Below are positions 15,588-24,492 of a stretch of DNA of 64,000 bases, piece by piece. The DNA is taken from positions 23,252-87,251 of the forward strand of contig NZ_JAKSYJ010000168.1 in the NCBI RefSeq assembly GCF_022829365.1. The letters are read 5' to 3'. The translations under genes were made by a program, and so were the position numbers. The stretch's first letter is position 1, and each line of letters opens with the position of its first letter. The DNA is from Methylobacterium sp. J-077 (lineage in GTDB: Bacteria > Pseudomonadota > Alphaproteobacteria > Rhizobiales > Beijerinckiaceae). The notes beneath the pieces were generated by a model. It did no database searches and was not told the DNA's origin. It was given only the letters and a program-made list of their open reading frames with translations.

Positions 15588-16382
15588 TTGTCAGAACAAT
15601 CAGCAACGAGCGCACCAAGTGAGCGCGAGAAATGGGAGGCTGACAACAGCATTCGTGAGCGAGAATTGGCTACGAAGCAGAAAGAGGCTTTTACCAATGA
15701 AGCAAAGCTTAATTTGCAGCGAGATGAATTAGACATTCGAATCAAGGAGCACAATCGCAGTCGATTTACAAATCCATTGTTCGTTGCGGTTGTGACCGGT
15801 GTTCTGACCGTAGCTGTCAGTACTGTAAGCCTCATTTGGAACGCCAACGTTCAGCGTGAGATTGAGGCCAGTAAAGCTAAAGCTGCGCGCATACTTGAGT
15901 CGCTCAAGGCAAATTCGCCTGACAAAGCAGCTGACAATCTAGATTTCTTGATAAAATCAGGCCTCCTTACTGAGCCCGGTAGGATTGAAAAAATTAATAC
16001 GTATCTGCGGGCTCGCAAACCTGGCGAAGGTCCAAATATATCTGTGGAATCAACGGTAAGCAACTCGGGTTTTTCAGTGCAACTGGCCGTAAGATCGACA
16101 GAGCAAGAAGCAGTTCAAGCAATAAACGATATCAAAGCTCGCTATCCTGCCATTTCAAACGAGCCTATCGTGATCATTTCTGCAGAAGTTAATGGCAAAC
16201 GACTATATCGAGCTAGGCTAGGACCTTACTCCAAGGCAGACGCATCGTCGGTTTGTCAAGCTTTGCAGGCCGCAGGTGGGCAATGTTTTGTCGCAAAGGG
16301 GGGCGGACCTTCAAATGAGATACTTACTTCATCGCCAAATTATGACTCTGTCTTTGTCCCGCTACCGCCTTCAAGGCCTTAA
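15588..16382 (+). CDS. Membrane protein with coiled coil and C-terminal SPOR domain
   Basis: 264 residues from a TTG start. A charged coiled-coil N-terminus (residues ~10-58) leads to one membrane helix (~62-84, PLFVAVVTGVLTVAVSTVSLI), a helical linker (AADNLDFLIKSGLLTEPGRI) and, at ~170-248, a SPOR-like domain (SGFSVQLAVRSTEQEA, RLYRARLGPYSKADA). SPOR domains bind stem-peptide-free peptidoglycan at division sites. The gene is clearly AT-richer than the surrounding phage DNA and is followed by two genes of similar base composition, suggesting a separately acquired cargo unit. Its job is unknown; a surface or exclusion role is conjecture. Confidence 0.7.
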   Translation: MSEQSATSAPSEREKWEADNSIRERELATKQKEAFTNEAKLNLQRDELDIRIKEHNRSRFTNPLFVAVVTGVLTVAVSTVSLIWNANVQREIEASKAKAARILESLKANSPDKAADNLDFLIKSGLLTEPGRIEKINTYLRARKPGEGPNISVESTVSNSGFSVQLAVRSTEQEAVQAINDIKARYPAISNEPIVIISAEVNGKRLYRARLGPYSKADASSVCQALQAAGGQCFVAKGGGPSNEILTSSPNYDSVFVPLPPSRP

Positions 16383-16510
16383 TGCTGTATGAGAGGTTCA
16401 GACGTCATCTTCATCGACGAGAACGGCGAAGAGCCTGGGTGTAGCTGCGTAGATAACACCATGAAACTCGAATTGAGCGAAGTGAGATCTATAAACCGCG
16501 AGATTAATCT

Positions 16511-17293
16511 ATGAACTATTTTGCCTTGATCGGACAAGAAAAACCATTTCAATGGACGTGTGAATTCTGCAATAGATCGCAAGTTGCAACCACTGAAAAT
16601 GCCAAACTTACGCACAGGTTGTTAGATGTCGGAAAGAGTTTATACGGAAAGCTGTACGTTGGCTCATATCTTATCCGGTGTCTTGGAAGCGAGTGTAATC
16701 AAGTAACTTATGGAACTTCTATTTTTCAGGCAAACATTGATCATAATGGAAATTTCAGATTAGGCTCTGAATTAGCGTTCTGGCAGCTTCTTCCCGAGTC
16801 ATCGGCGAAATTTCAGCCCGATTACATCCCGAAGCCTTTGCGTGATGATTATCTTGAAGCTTGCCGCATTAAAAATCTTAGCCCCAAAGCCAGCGCTACG
16901 CTTTCACGCCGCTGCCTACAGGGTATGATCCGCGACTTCTGTAATATATCGCGAGGGCGGTTGATCGATGAGATAAAGGCACTGAGAAAGGCGATCGATG
17001 AAGGCGCAGCGCCGGCAGGGGTCACCTCCGAAACCGTTGACGCCATCGACAGTGTCCGTGAAGTCGGCAACATCGGCGCACACATGGAAAAAGACATCAA
17101 TGTGATCGTCGACGTCGACCCAGACGAAGCTCAGATATTGATCGAGCTGATCGAGCTCTTGTTCGAAGATTGGTACGTTGCTCGAAATGCTCGTCAGCAG
17201 CGTCTCGCCAAAGTGACCGCGTTGTCTGCCGCGAAGACAGCGCAGCTAGAAGCGGCCAAACTGGCCGCGCTTCCCAAGCCTGAGACGCCATAA
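16511..17293 (+). CDS. DUF4145 domain protein
   Basis: 260 residues. An N-terminal region with CEFCNRS and a later CLGSEC may form a zinc-binding knuckle. The central part (YLEACRIKNLSPKASATLSRRCLQG) and IDSVREVGNIGAHME are the two hallmark stretches of DUF4145, a domain found alone or fused to restriction-type nucleases and common in defence islands. No nuclease motif is present here. The gene lies in the AT-rich block with ~130 bp upstream and only 5 bp to the next gene, so it is co-transcribed with that gene. Confidence 0.75.
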   Translation: MNYFALIGQEKPFQWTCEFCNRSQVATTENAKLTHRLLDVGKSLYGKLYVGSYLIRCLGSECNQVTYGTSIFQANIDHNGNFRLGSELAFWQLLPESSAKFQPDYIPKPLRDDYLEACRIKNLSPKASATLSRRCLQGMIRDFCNISRGRLIDEIKALRKAIDEGAAPAGVTSETVDAIDSVREVGNIGAHMEKDINVIVDVDPDEAQILIELIELLFEDWYVARNARQQRLAKVTALSAAKTAQLEAAKLAALPKPETP

Positions 17294-17298
17294 CCTCG

Positions 17299-17955
17299 AT
17301 GCCTGAGCCCTCTATCCTCACTCAGCCGATTGCTACGCTGGTTGGAACCATCGTTGGCCTCGGAGCTATCGCTTACCAGACAAGCCGAGGCTTCGCGAAC
17401 CTCATCGCCGCGCAGGATCACCGTGCAAAGATCGAGGCGGAGGCGCGACAGCACGCCGACGGACTGGCGAGAGCGGCCAAGAAGGCAGACGAAGAGCAAC
17501 GCGGACGCCAAGTAGCCGCAGCTCTGCACGGTGAGATCGATGGCCTAACGCAACAATTTGACGGCATCGCCAATAGCTTTGCTTCCATGCGTGAGAAAAA
17601 CGAGGCTCAGAAGGCCGGTGGATTGCCATTCATAAAGCAATCGGTGAAGGTTTCTCATAAATATTATCCGATATTTGATGCATATATCTCAGATTTAGGG
17701 CTGCTTGGTCCGAGCATCGCCCGCGACGTTTCATCTTTTTACGCAAAATGCAGCCATGAGCTCGAATACAATGAAATCAACAGCCGAGATTTACTCAGCG
17801 AATTGCTTGACGGCATAGCTATCTTCCACGCGGAGCTGACAACTGAGAGTAGAGATCTAGCGGTCAGGCTAAGAGCTTTTTACAGCGGCATGCCCGATCA
17901 GGGACCAATCCAGTTCGGATATGATTTCAAGGGTATATTCAATCGTGGGGAATAG
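17299..17955 (+). CDS. Hypothetical membrane-anchored coiled-coil protein
   Basis: 218 residues. A short hydrophobic N-terminal helix (IATLVGTIVGLGAIAYQTSRGF) acts as a likely membrane anchor, followed by a coiled coil (KIEAEARQHADGLARAAKKADEEQRGRQ) and a helical C-terminal domain. It starts 5 bp after the DUF4145 gene. The second half is AT-rich like the two genes before it. No known family; the pairing with DUF4145 suggests a joint function at the membrane. Confidence 0.6.
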   Translation: MPEPSILTQPIATLVGTIVGLGAIAYQTSRGFANLIAAQDHRAKIEAEARQHADGLARAAKKADEEQRGRQVAAALHGEIDGLTQQFDGIANSFASMREKNEAQKAGGLPFIKQSVKVSHKYYPIFDAYISDLGLLGPSIARDVSSFYAKCSHELEYNEINSRDLLSELLDGIAIFHAELTTESRDLAVRLRAFYSGMPDQGPIQFGYDFKGIFNRGE

Positions 17956-18068
17956 AGAACCTCAGACTTCATCGGTTGCCAAGCCTCGACACCGCCATCC
18001 CGGCGGCTATCCTGCCACCATGCGCACAGCCCTCGCCGCCCTCGCCATCGTCGTTGATGGCTTGGCGA

Positions 18069-18728
18069 TCAGGGCGACGGATCGGCGGGTGCCGCTCTGG
18101 CGGGCGCTTCTGGCCGCTCCCGCCGCTCCACGATCCGGCACCGATCCCGAAGCGTGACCTCGTGCTTCGGCCAGAGCCGGCAGGCCACTTCGAACGCCGC
18201 CCGCGCCATGTCGATCGGGTAGATCACCGCGAGCCGGACCTCGATGCTGCCCGTCTCCGTCCAGACCTCAACCGTGTAGGGGACGCCCGGCGGAACCGGG
18301 ATGTCCGGCCGCATCGGCGGCGGCAGCGTGATCGCGGCCAGGCACAGGTGCTCATACTTTCGGGCCGGCGGTGACCCGGGCGCGCGCTGGTAGCGACACG
18401 ACGCCGTGAGGTGGCGCAGCACATCGAGCGTCGACACGTCCTGGCCGAACCGTTCTCGCAGGCTGGCGACGGTGTACCGGCCGGACCGCTTGCAGGACGA
18501 GCAGTCCACGTAAACCCGCCCCGGCAGAACATCCCGCAGAGCCCCCACCGCATCGACTCCATTCTGGAACGAAGGCGGAACATGCCAGATCCGGTCGCGC
18601 GGTTCAGCAGGGCTCAGCTCTGGCTCGCGCGATGCCGGTGGAGGACTGTGGATCGCTTTGGGGAAAGCCAGCGCTGACAGTCGCTTCGAGCGCCCCTTGG
18701 CCGCTCGGCCCCGCCCCGATCTGCTCAC
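18069..18728 (-). CDS. Hypothetical protein with partial zinc-ribbon motif
   Basis: 219 residues from a GTG. A basic N-terminus (SRSGRGRAAKGRSKRL) precedes a segment VYVDCSSCKRSGRYTVASLRE with a CxxC pair and a later Cys (TASC), similar to small zinc-ribbon proteins that are frequent and uncharacterised in Methylobacterium. The C-terminal part is strand-rich and basic. Convergent with the AT-rich trio. The true start may be further downstream, since the first 50 residues are low-complexity. Confidence 0.5.
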   Translation of the reverse strand: MSRSGRGRAAKGRSKRLSALAFPKAIHSPPPASREPELSPAEPRDRIWHVPPSFQNGVDAVGALRDVLPGRVYVDCSSCKRSGRYTVASLRERFGQDVSTLDVLRHLTASCRYQRAPGSPPARKYEHLCLAAITLPPPMRPDIPVPPGVPYTVEVWTETGSIEVRLAVIYPIDMARAAFEVACRLWPKHEVTLRDRCRIVERRERPEAPARAAPADPSP

Positions 18729-18862
18729 GGGGCGGGGGAGCGTCCGATCTCACCGGTAGGGCAGCGAAGATCATCTGCCCGCGGCAGAGTGTGGACGAGA
18801 TCGCTGGCTTGGTGAATCCTGCTGCGACCATGCCGACAAACGCATGGCCGTGCACAAGAGCG

Positions 18863-19324
18863 ATGGGACTGGACGCTGTGGCGCTGAAGAAATGGACTAT
18901 CGAGAGAATCCGCGATCTCAAAGAGTCAGAACAGCGCACACTTTACGAGAGGGCTCTGATCGATCCCGCCGGGTCATACATCGTAGATATAATGAACGAG
19001 AATGGCTTAAAGCCTAAACCAAAGCTTATGTCGTTTACGGACCCAATCTATAAAAAAATGGTCATAATTTCGAAGTCCGCCGAGGGCAAAGCTGCAATGG
19101 AAGCTGCTGCAAGTGAGGGAAAGCCTGCGATCTGCAGCTTAGACAAGCTCTTTCAGTCTCTTCTCGGAGAGGACTATAGCGACACCAAAACTCCCGGTAC
19201 GATTATGTCGGCCGGTAGTCTAGCGGCAGAGATCATGCGAAAGCTCGGATATATTAATGCGGGCAATGCAAAATGTCCCGAGGGATGCATTGCACGAGAA
19301 GGCATTATCTGGGCAAAGGGCTAA
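18863..19324 (+). CDS. Hypothetical accessory protein
   Basis: 153 residues beginning MGLDAVALKKWTIERIRDLKESEQ, helical at the N-terminus. The coding part (from ~18.9 kb) is AT-richer than the flanks, like the 15.6-18.0 kb cargo, while the upstream in-frame extension is GC-rich and overlaps the opposite-strand gene, so the ATG at 18863 was chosen. It contains three Cys near the end (KCPEGC). No family recognised. Confidence 0.55.
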   Translation: MGLDAVALKKWTIERIRDLKESEQRTLYERALIDPAGSYIVDIMNENGLKPKPKLMSFTDPIYKKMVIISKSAEGKAAMEAAASEGKPAICSLDKLFQSLLGEDYSDTKTPGTIMSAGSLAAEIMRKLGYINAGNAKCPEGCIAREGIIWAKG

Positions 19325-19369
19325 CTCTATTATTTTGGGTAGAAGCACGGCGAAGAAAGCGCACAGAAA

Positions 19370-19396
19370 AGCCCGCACCGGCGAACCGGGCGGGCT
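19370..19396. terminator. Hairpin, terminator-like on the minus strand
   Basis: AGCCCGC and GCGGGCT arms with an inner CCGG-CGAA-CCGG extension. On the minus strand the stem is followed by TTTT. It may be a backup terminator for transcripts leaving the tape measure region, or a structured leader in front of the 19411 gene. Confidence 0.4.
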
Positions 19397-19410
19397 AAAG
19401 CGGAGGGATC

Positions 19411-19611
19411 ATGGATCTCATTCAACCCTACACGATCAACAGCGAGGCTGAGGTGAAAGCCTATCTAGCCGACGTCCTGGCTACGCCGGGGAATCGATCG
19501 ATGCACGTCGTCGAAACCCATTGCGACAGACCCATCGTCGATCCGGCCATCAGGGCATATTTCCTGGCGACGGGCAAAGAGATGCTGGCCGAGCTGAATC
19601 GTCAGCGTTGA
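19411..19611 (+). CDS. Small hypothetical protein
   Basis: 66 residues, MDLIQPYTINSEAEVKAYLADVLATPGN, ending LATGKEMLAELNRQR. A strong ribosome binding site (GGAGGG) lies just upstream of the ATG. It has a mixed alpha/beta look with no known motif. It is convergent with the tape measure gene and just upstream of the shared terminator. Confidence 0.65.
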   Translation: MDLIQPYTINSEAEVKAYLADVLATPGNRSMHVVETHCDRPIVDPAIRAYFLATGKEMLAELNRQR

Positions 19612-19613
19612 AA

Positions 19614-19648
19614 CAAAAAAGCCCCGCGCGGCGGCTGCCGGCGGGGCT
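19614..19648 (-). terminator. Rho-independent terminator for the minus-strand tail genes
   Basis: GC-rich stem GCCCCGC (19621-19627)/GCGGGGC (19641-19647) with a short inner structure. On the minus strand it is followed directly by a T-run (A-run at 19615-19620 on the plus strand), 136 bp beyond the end of the tape measure gene. The plus-strand side has no T-run, so it works mainly for the minus-strand operon. Confidence 0.7.
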
Positions 19649-19783
19649 GAGGTGGTTCCGGGAGGAACGAGCGGTAGACCGATGGGCGGCCCCGCGGTTC
19701 CTGATCAGTCCGATGGCGGACGAAGGCCGAACCATGAGGCTCAATCCGCCCTGCGCATCTGCACACCGCTGCGCTGCACGACG

Positions 19784-22181
19784 CTACGTGCTGTCGCCTG
19801 ACGCCATCGGCCGACCGCGGCGCAGCACCACGTCCTTGAACAGGTTGCCTGCTGTTGAGGTGCGCACCTGAGTGTCCGGCCCGGGCTTGGCGACGTTGAC
19901 GACCACGCTGCCGCTCGCGTCGACCTTCGCGCCACCCATGACGCCGGCCCGCCCAGCCGATCGGTCGAGCCGCCCTTCACCCTGCTGGATCTTGGCCTCG
20001 AACTCCTTGCGCGCCTTCTCGCGCGCTGCCCAGCCATCACCGTCCGCTTGACCGCCACGGAGCCGGTTGGCCTCGTCCATCGTCAGACCGGGTGCATCCT
20101 TCATGCTGTTGGGCTTGAGCACCGTTGGCGCGCCGCTCGGCAGGAAATCAGGATCGTTGGATGAGATGCGAGGACGCTCCCCGATCTGCGGAATATTCTG
20201 GATGCTTGCGACCGGCGCCTGCTCACGGCGGGCAAGCGCGCCTCGAAGCGCCGGGTTATAGTTCGACCAGTTGCGGATGCCCCCGTTCCGCAGAAGGTGC
20301 AGCGCCACGCGCGTCTGCTCTTCCAAGCTGCCGGACATCGCGTTGGGCGCTTTGATCCCAAGCCCCGGCGCGATCCGCCGCCAGTTCGAGTTGAGCATCT
20401 GGTAATAGCCCTGGGCGGTGTAGCCCTTGGCCGTCAGGGGATCGAGACCCTGGCGCTTACCCTCGTAGTTCATGGTGTTCTGGCCGTGGCTCTCATATTT
20501 CATGATGAGCCCAAGCGTGTTCCGCTCCTCCGCCGTCATCGGCACGTTATCGGGGATGCCCGGCATTGATCCGCGCCCGCCGCCGATCCCACGCAGGCGC
20601 CCGGCGCCACCCATCTCTGGGAACTTAGTGCCCGGTGCAATCGGCACGGTAGCGCCACCATCGTAGCCAGGCACGGTCCGCTTCAGGTGCTCACGGAACT
20701 GCTCGCGCATCGCGTTGCGCTCGCTCTGCTCACCTGAGTAGCCCGGCCCCGAACCTCCGCCGGGCAGGTTCGCGTTACCGCCGATGCTCGGCATCCTGCG
20801 GAAGCCGCCACCGCCCATGAAGGCCGCGGACTGGATCGTGGCACCGGCGAACGGTCCCTCGCCCTCGGCGCTGGACTTCTGCGTCGTGGCGCCGCTGTTG
20901 TCCTTCTGCCGAAGCGCCCGGATTTCCTCCGTCAGCTTCTCCATCTCGCGCCGAAGCTTGTCCGCCTGTTCACGGGAGCGCTCATTAGCCGTCCCGCTCT
21001 TCTCCGAGGCCTCGAAGTTCTGAAGTTGGCCTTTGATCTGGTCTAGGCGATCTTGCTTGTTCAGCACCTCATCGCCAGGCAGCGGCGCCAACTTACGGGC
21101 TAGCGGGCCGGAGCCACCATCCAAATGCCGGAAGGTCTCTAGGTACTTCCCCTCGTTGAAGGATCGGATCGCCGCGGCGACCTCGCGCACACCTTCAGCC
21201 ATCGGCTTCACCAAGGCCGTGGTCGAGAGCAGCATCTCCTTCGCGGACTCACCAGCTTCCTTCCACGGGATCTTGCCGAGCTCGGTACCGATCTCCCGCA
21301 TGCCGTTGCGCAAGGCGTCGATGCCCTCCTTGCGCTTGTCCGACACGATGTCTTCGATCCAGGAAGTGAACCGCTCGGCCGGCCCGATCAGCTCAAGAGC
21401 GATCGTCGTGCCGACCTTCTGCATTGAGGAGCGCAGATTGCCGATCGCGCTCGTACCGCTCGGCGCTCTCGACCGCACCTTCCGGCAGCGGCCCCAGTTT
21501 CTCTTCGGCCTTCTTGTTCAGCCCCGCGATTGAGCTGAGGTGCTGATCGCCCAGCCGCCCGAGATCCTGGTTGCCGTAGATCCGCGCCGCGAGCCGGCCG
21601 CGGTCGATCGCGTTCGGAACATGCTCCAGCATCTCCTCCGCGATCTTGTTGGCCTGGTCGTTGTCCTTCGTGCCGCGCAGCCGCTGATAGTATTGCGCGA
21701 TGATCGGGTTCTGCGATTGCAGGAAGCCCGACACGTCGCCTACGCCGCGGCGGATATCGCGCATGTTCTCCGAAAAGGTCTTGGCCGCGGCTGCCGACGC
21801 GTCGCTGGAGATGCCGAACTTGCCGGCCACGGACTGGAAAATCCGCAGCTGATCGGCGGCCATCCCGGTCTCGCGGGACAGCTGCCCCAGGCTCGACAGG
21901 TTGCCGGTCAGGCTGTTGAGAGCGCTGGCGATACCCGCCACCGCCACGCCCGCGCCGAGACCAGTGACGCCGAGCGCGGCCAGCGCCGGGTTGAGCACCG
22001 TCTGCGCGGTCTTGGCCGTGGTCTGAAGAGCCGCTTCCGCCTTGCCGACGCCCTTCGCTAGGATCTCGCCGTGTGCCGCGCCCTCGCGGCCGGCATCGAG
22101 GAGCTGAGCGCGGAGCGCCTTCAGCGGACCGGTAAACCGGTCTCGAACTTCGGCAACAAGCGAGAGCGGTTCATCGGCCAT
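19784..22181 (-). pseudogene. Tape measure gene with frameshift, SLT-type domain
   Basis: Two frames make one tape measure protein of about 800 residues. The first (from 22181, MADEPLSLVAEVRDRFTGPL) runs through ERYERDRQ and stops early; the second carries the rest from about 21452 in another phase. Restoring two bases in the GCGCG run near 21444-21452 rejoins them as YER-AIGNLRSS, matching YAR-AMDGLKGT in the intact paralogue at 495-3182. The C-terminal half has an SLT-like lytic domain (GLIMKYESHGQNT, GYYQMLNSNW). A sequencing error is possible; otherwise the tail gene is inactive. Confidence 0.8.
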
Positions 22182-22407
22182 CGGGCGCTCCTATGCCTGC
22201 GGCGCGTCGCAGATTGCGATCCAGCGCCTCGATCAATTGCGTGCCGGTCTCGATCATCATGATCTCGAAGGCCGCGGTCAGCTCGACCTCGCCCACATCC
22301 GGCCACCGCGCGGCGATCGTCTCCAGCACCTCGGCCTTCCAAGCCGCCTCGGTGTCGCCGATGCAGGTGCTGAGCAGGTAGTCGGCGATCTCGGCGACGC
22401 GGGTCAC
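22171..22407 (-). CDS. Small phage tail-type protein, paralogue of the 3.2-kb gene
   Basis: 78 residues from GTG (MTRVAEIADYLLSTCIGDTEAAWKAEV). Its first ~37 residues match the protein at 3192-3443, including at DNA level. It overlaps the tape measure start, as tail assembly chaperone genes often do, but that role is inferred from position. No slippery sequence for programmed frameshifting was recognised. Confidence 0.65.
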   Translation of the reverse strand: MTRVAEIADYLLSTCIGDTEAAWKAEVLETIAARWPDVGEVELTAAFEIMMIETGTQLIEALDRNLRRAAGIGAPDGR

Positions 22408-22409
22408 GG

Positions 22410-22727
22410 TCAGGCCGCGGCCGAGGTGCCGAGGTCGGCCCGGGTGATCGGCTGGTAGACGACCCCGGGCGCGGGGGCCTTCATCACGGCCAGCACCGTG
22501 ATTGGCCGGGCGAAAGTATCCAACACCGCCGTCACCCAGCTACCGTCGGCCAGCGCGGCTTGCACGCGGGCGTCGGGCACAGACTGCGACGGGATCCGCA
22601 GGTTGTCGGCCGGCGCCAGCGGGCAGCCGGCGTAGGACCAGACACGCGCCTGGCCGTGAAGCCAGAGGCGGCCATGGCCGGTCGGGTCGTTGGCGGCCAG
22701 GGCATCGAGGTCGGCATAGGTCGCCAT
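22410..22727 (-). CDS. Hypothetical structural-region protein
   Basis: 105 residues from MATYADLDALAANDPTGHGRL, strand-rich (RLWLHGQARVWSYAGCPLAP, WVTAVLDTFARPITVLAVM). GGAG precedes the ATG at 22727. It lies between the ClpP-like protease and the tail-type gene. It could be a small virion or head-tail component, but no family is recognised. Confidence 0.55.
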   Translation of the reverse strand: MATYADLDALAANDPTGHGRLWLHGQARVWSYAGCPLAPADNLRIPSQSVPDARVQAALADGSWVTAVLDTFARPITVLAVMKAPAPGVVYQPITRADLGTSAAA

Positions 22728-22728
22728 G

Positions 22729-23283
22729 TCAGATCTCCGGGCTAGCGATGGAATCGGCGAAGCCGAGGGCGACGGCGCGCTCGGCGTTGAGGGTCGTGTC
22801 CGACGCGTGCAGGGCGGCCAGCTCATGCCGCGGCAAGCCAGTGCGTCGGGTTAGGACGTCGAGCACCACCGCATCGGCGCGATCGAGGCTGCGGGCGGCG
22901 TGCCGGAACGTCTCGGCGGTCATGTGTGGCACGAGGCCAGAGAGCGCGTCGCGCACGTAGCCGGCGCCGTGAAGGAAGAAGCAGCCGGTCGGCTCGATCT
23001 CTATGCGAGTGCCCGCCATCGCCACCAGGGAACCGACGGAGGCAGCCCGGCGCACGGTGATCTCGACAGGGCGGCCGCACTCGCGGAGTGCCAGGTACAT
23101 GGCCAGGCCCTCGACGTAGGAGCCGCCGGGGGTCGCCAACATCACGCGGACCGGGCCATCCGGATCAATCTCGGCGAAGGACCTGCGCAGGGCGGCCACG
23201 GAGACGCCGTCCGGATTGATCGGACCGGCGATCCAGATCCGGCCGTCGTTGCGCTCCAGGCTGAAGCGGCGCGGGCCGATCAC
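22729..23283 (-). CDS. ClpP-like serine protease (phage prohead protease type)
   Basis: 184 residues, the size of a single ClpP/S14 protease domain. Recognisable: the oxyanion-region TPGGSYVEG, the nucleophile S82 in AASVGS, H105 in FFLHGAG and a likely D162 before LNAERAVALGFADSI. S14 proteases in phages mature prohead proteins, often fused to scaffold or with a capsid gene next to them. Here no capsid gene is adjacent. GTG start overlaps the upstream stop (GTGA). Confidence 0.8.
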   Translation of the reverse strand: MIGPRRFSLERNDGRIWIAGPINPDGVSVAALRRSFAEIDPDGPVRVMLATPGGSYVEGLAMYLALRECGRPVEITVRRAASVGSLVAMAGTRIEIEPTGCFFLHGAGYVRDALSGLVPHMTAETFRHAARSLDRADAVVLDVLTRRTGLPRHELAALHASDTTLNAERAVALGFADSIASPEI

Positions 23284-24308
23284 TCGGCGGCCCTCGCGAA
23301 CACGCCGTCGGCATCCACGTCAGGGAGATCGCCGAGGTCCGCGGGTAGCAGGGCCGGCTGAACCTCCTTCGGGTGGCGTGACCCGGCGCTGAAGTCGCCG
23401 CGGAAGCCGCCCACGCCATCGGTCTGGATCCGGGCCGAAGGGTGCGCGGCCAGGATGCCAACGATCTGCTGCGCCTGCGCCGACGTGGGCTCGAAGCCGA
23501 CGCCGAGCTTAAGGGCTCGCGCGGCGATCGGTTCGGGCAAGTCGCAGCCGCCGGCCGAGACCTTGATCGCGCGGCCATTGGTCGGCCGGTAGTAGGCCGC
23601 CCTCGCCAGGACGATGCGAACCGTCTTCCAGGCCACACCGAGCGATGGGACCGGATCTACGGCCTGGGTCGTGACGACCGCCGCCGCGCCCTCGCGGATC
23701 GCTCGGGCCCTGGTCCGCATCTCGCCGGCGATGCGGCCTGCCACGGTGCGGGCGTCCATCCCAATCTCGCCGGCCACCGACTTGCCGTTCAGCGGGTCGC
23801 GCGGCAGGACACCGGCACGGCGCGCCGCCGCGGCCACCAAGGCGTATTCAGGGCCGTGGCCGAGGAGGTTGCGCTCGGCATCCTGGCTGCAGACCGTCAC
23901 CAGGGCCTCGCGGGCCTCGTCGAAGGCCTCGGCGGCATCGTCCAGGCGGGCGGCGGCGGCCTCGATCCGCTGCGCCCGGGCTTCGACCTCGCTGGCGGCG
24001 CTCTCGCGGAAGCGGCGGTCCCGCTCGGCGGCGAGGCGCGCCCGGGCGTGATCGAGCTCGGCGTGCAGGCTGCGGCCGGCATCTTCCAGCGCGGCCCGGC
24101 GATCGGTTGCGAGCCGGCAGGCGTCAGCGGCCTTCCGAGCTGCTGCGGCGTCGACGCGCTCGGCGGTCAGGAGGTGGCGCTGTGCGGCGATCGCCTGCTC
24201 GGCCTCGTCTACCGCGGTCTCCAGCCGGCGCAGCACGCCCGCATGCCGGGTTTCGAGGTCCTGCACCTCGGCCTCGATGCGCTTCAGGACGTCCCGTCGA
24301 CCCAGCAT
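23280..24308 (-). CDS. Coiled-coil protein upstream of the protease, possible scaffold
   Basis: 342 residues. The first ~160 form a long Ala/Arg/Glu coiled coil (VLKRIEAEVQDLETRHAGVLRRLETAVDEAEQ); the C-terminal half is globular with FRGDFSAGSRHPKE near the end. Coupled by GTGA to the ClpP-like gene. A scaffold or internal protein served by the protease would fit, but is inference; no family recognised. Confidence 0.6.
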   Translation of the reverse strand: MLGRRDVLKRIEAEVQDLETRHAGVLRRLETAVDEAEQAIAAQRHLLTAERVDAAAARKAADACRLATDRRAALEDAGRSLHAELDHARARLAAERDRRFRESAASEVEARAQRIEAAAARLDDAAEAFDEAREALVTVCSQDAERNLLGHGPEYALVAAAARRAGVLPRDPLNGKSVAGEIGMDARTVAGRIAGEMRTRARAIREGAAAVVTTQAVDPVPSLGVAWKTVRIVLARAAYYRPTNGRAIKVSAGGCDLPEPIAARALKLGVGFEPTSAQAQQIVGILAAHPSARIQTDGVGGFRGDFSAGSRHPKEVQPALLPADLGDLPDVDADGVFARAAE

Positions 24309-24445
24309 GTCCGCTCCTCAAAATCGAAGGAGCGACGCCGCGCAGTCCGCCAAGACCTCGACGCCGCTCCTGCCGCTTCACCGCCATGGCCTGGGGTGCT
24401 GCGACAGGCAGGAGTGTCGGCGCGGGCTACGGGCCTGCAAAGGTA

Positions 24446-24490
24446 ACAAAACGCGACACCGGGCCGTCGTGGGGCTCACAAAACGCGACA
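24446..24490. repeat. 13-bp direct repeats next to the Nu1-like gene
   Basis: ACAAAACGCGACA occurs at 24446-24458 and 24478-24490, period 32, in the short gap after the Nu1-like gene and before the coiled-coil gene. The spacing is close to three helical turns, so a protein could bind both on one face. Confidence 0.55.
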
Positions 24491-24492
24491 GG

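Noticed and set aside
21393..21478. Programmed frameshift in the second tape measure gene
   Set aside because: Programmed shifts in long-tailed phages occur in the chaperone genes before the tape measure, and the intact paralogue has no such shift. A two-base loss is the simpler explanation.
22171..22407. Programmed -1 frameshift between the tail-type genes
   Set aside because: No slippery heptamer or overlapping downstream frame was seen in either element, so no fusion product is annotated.
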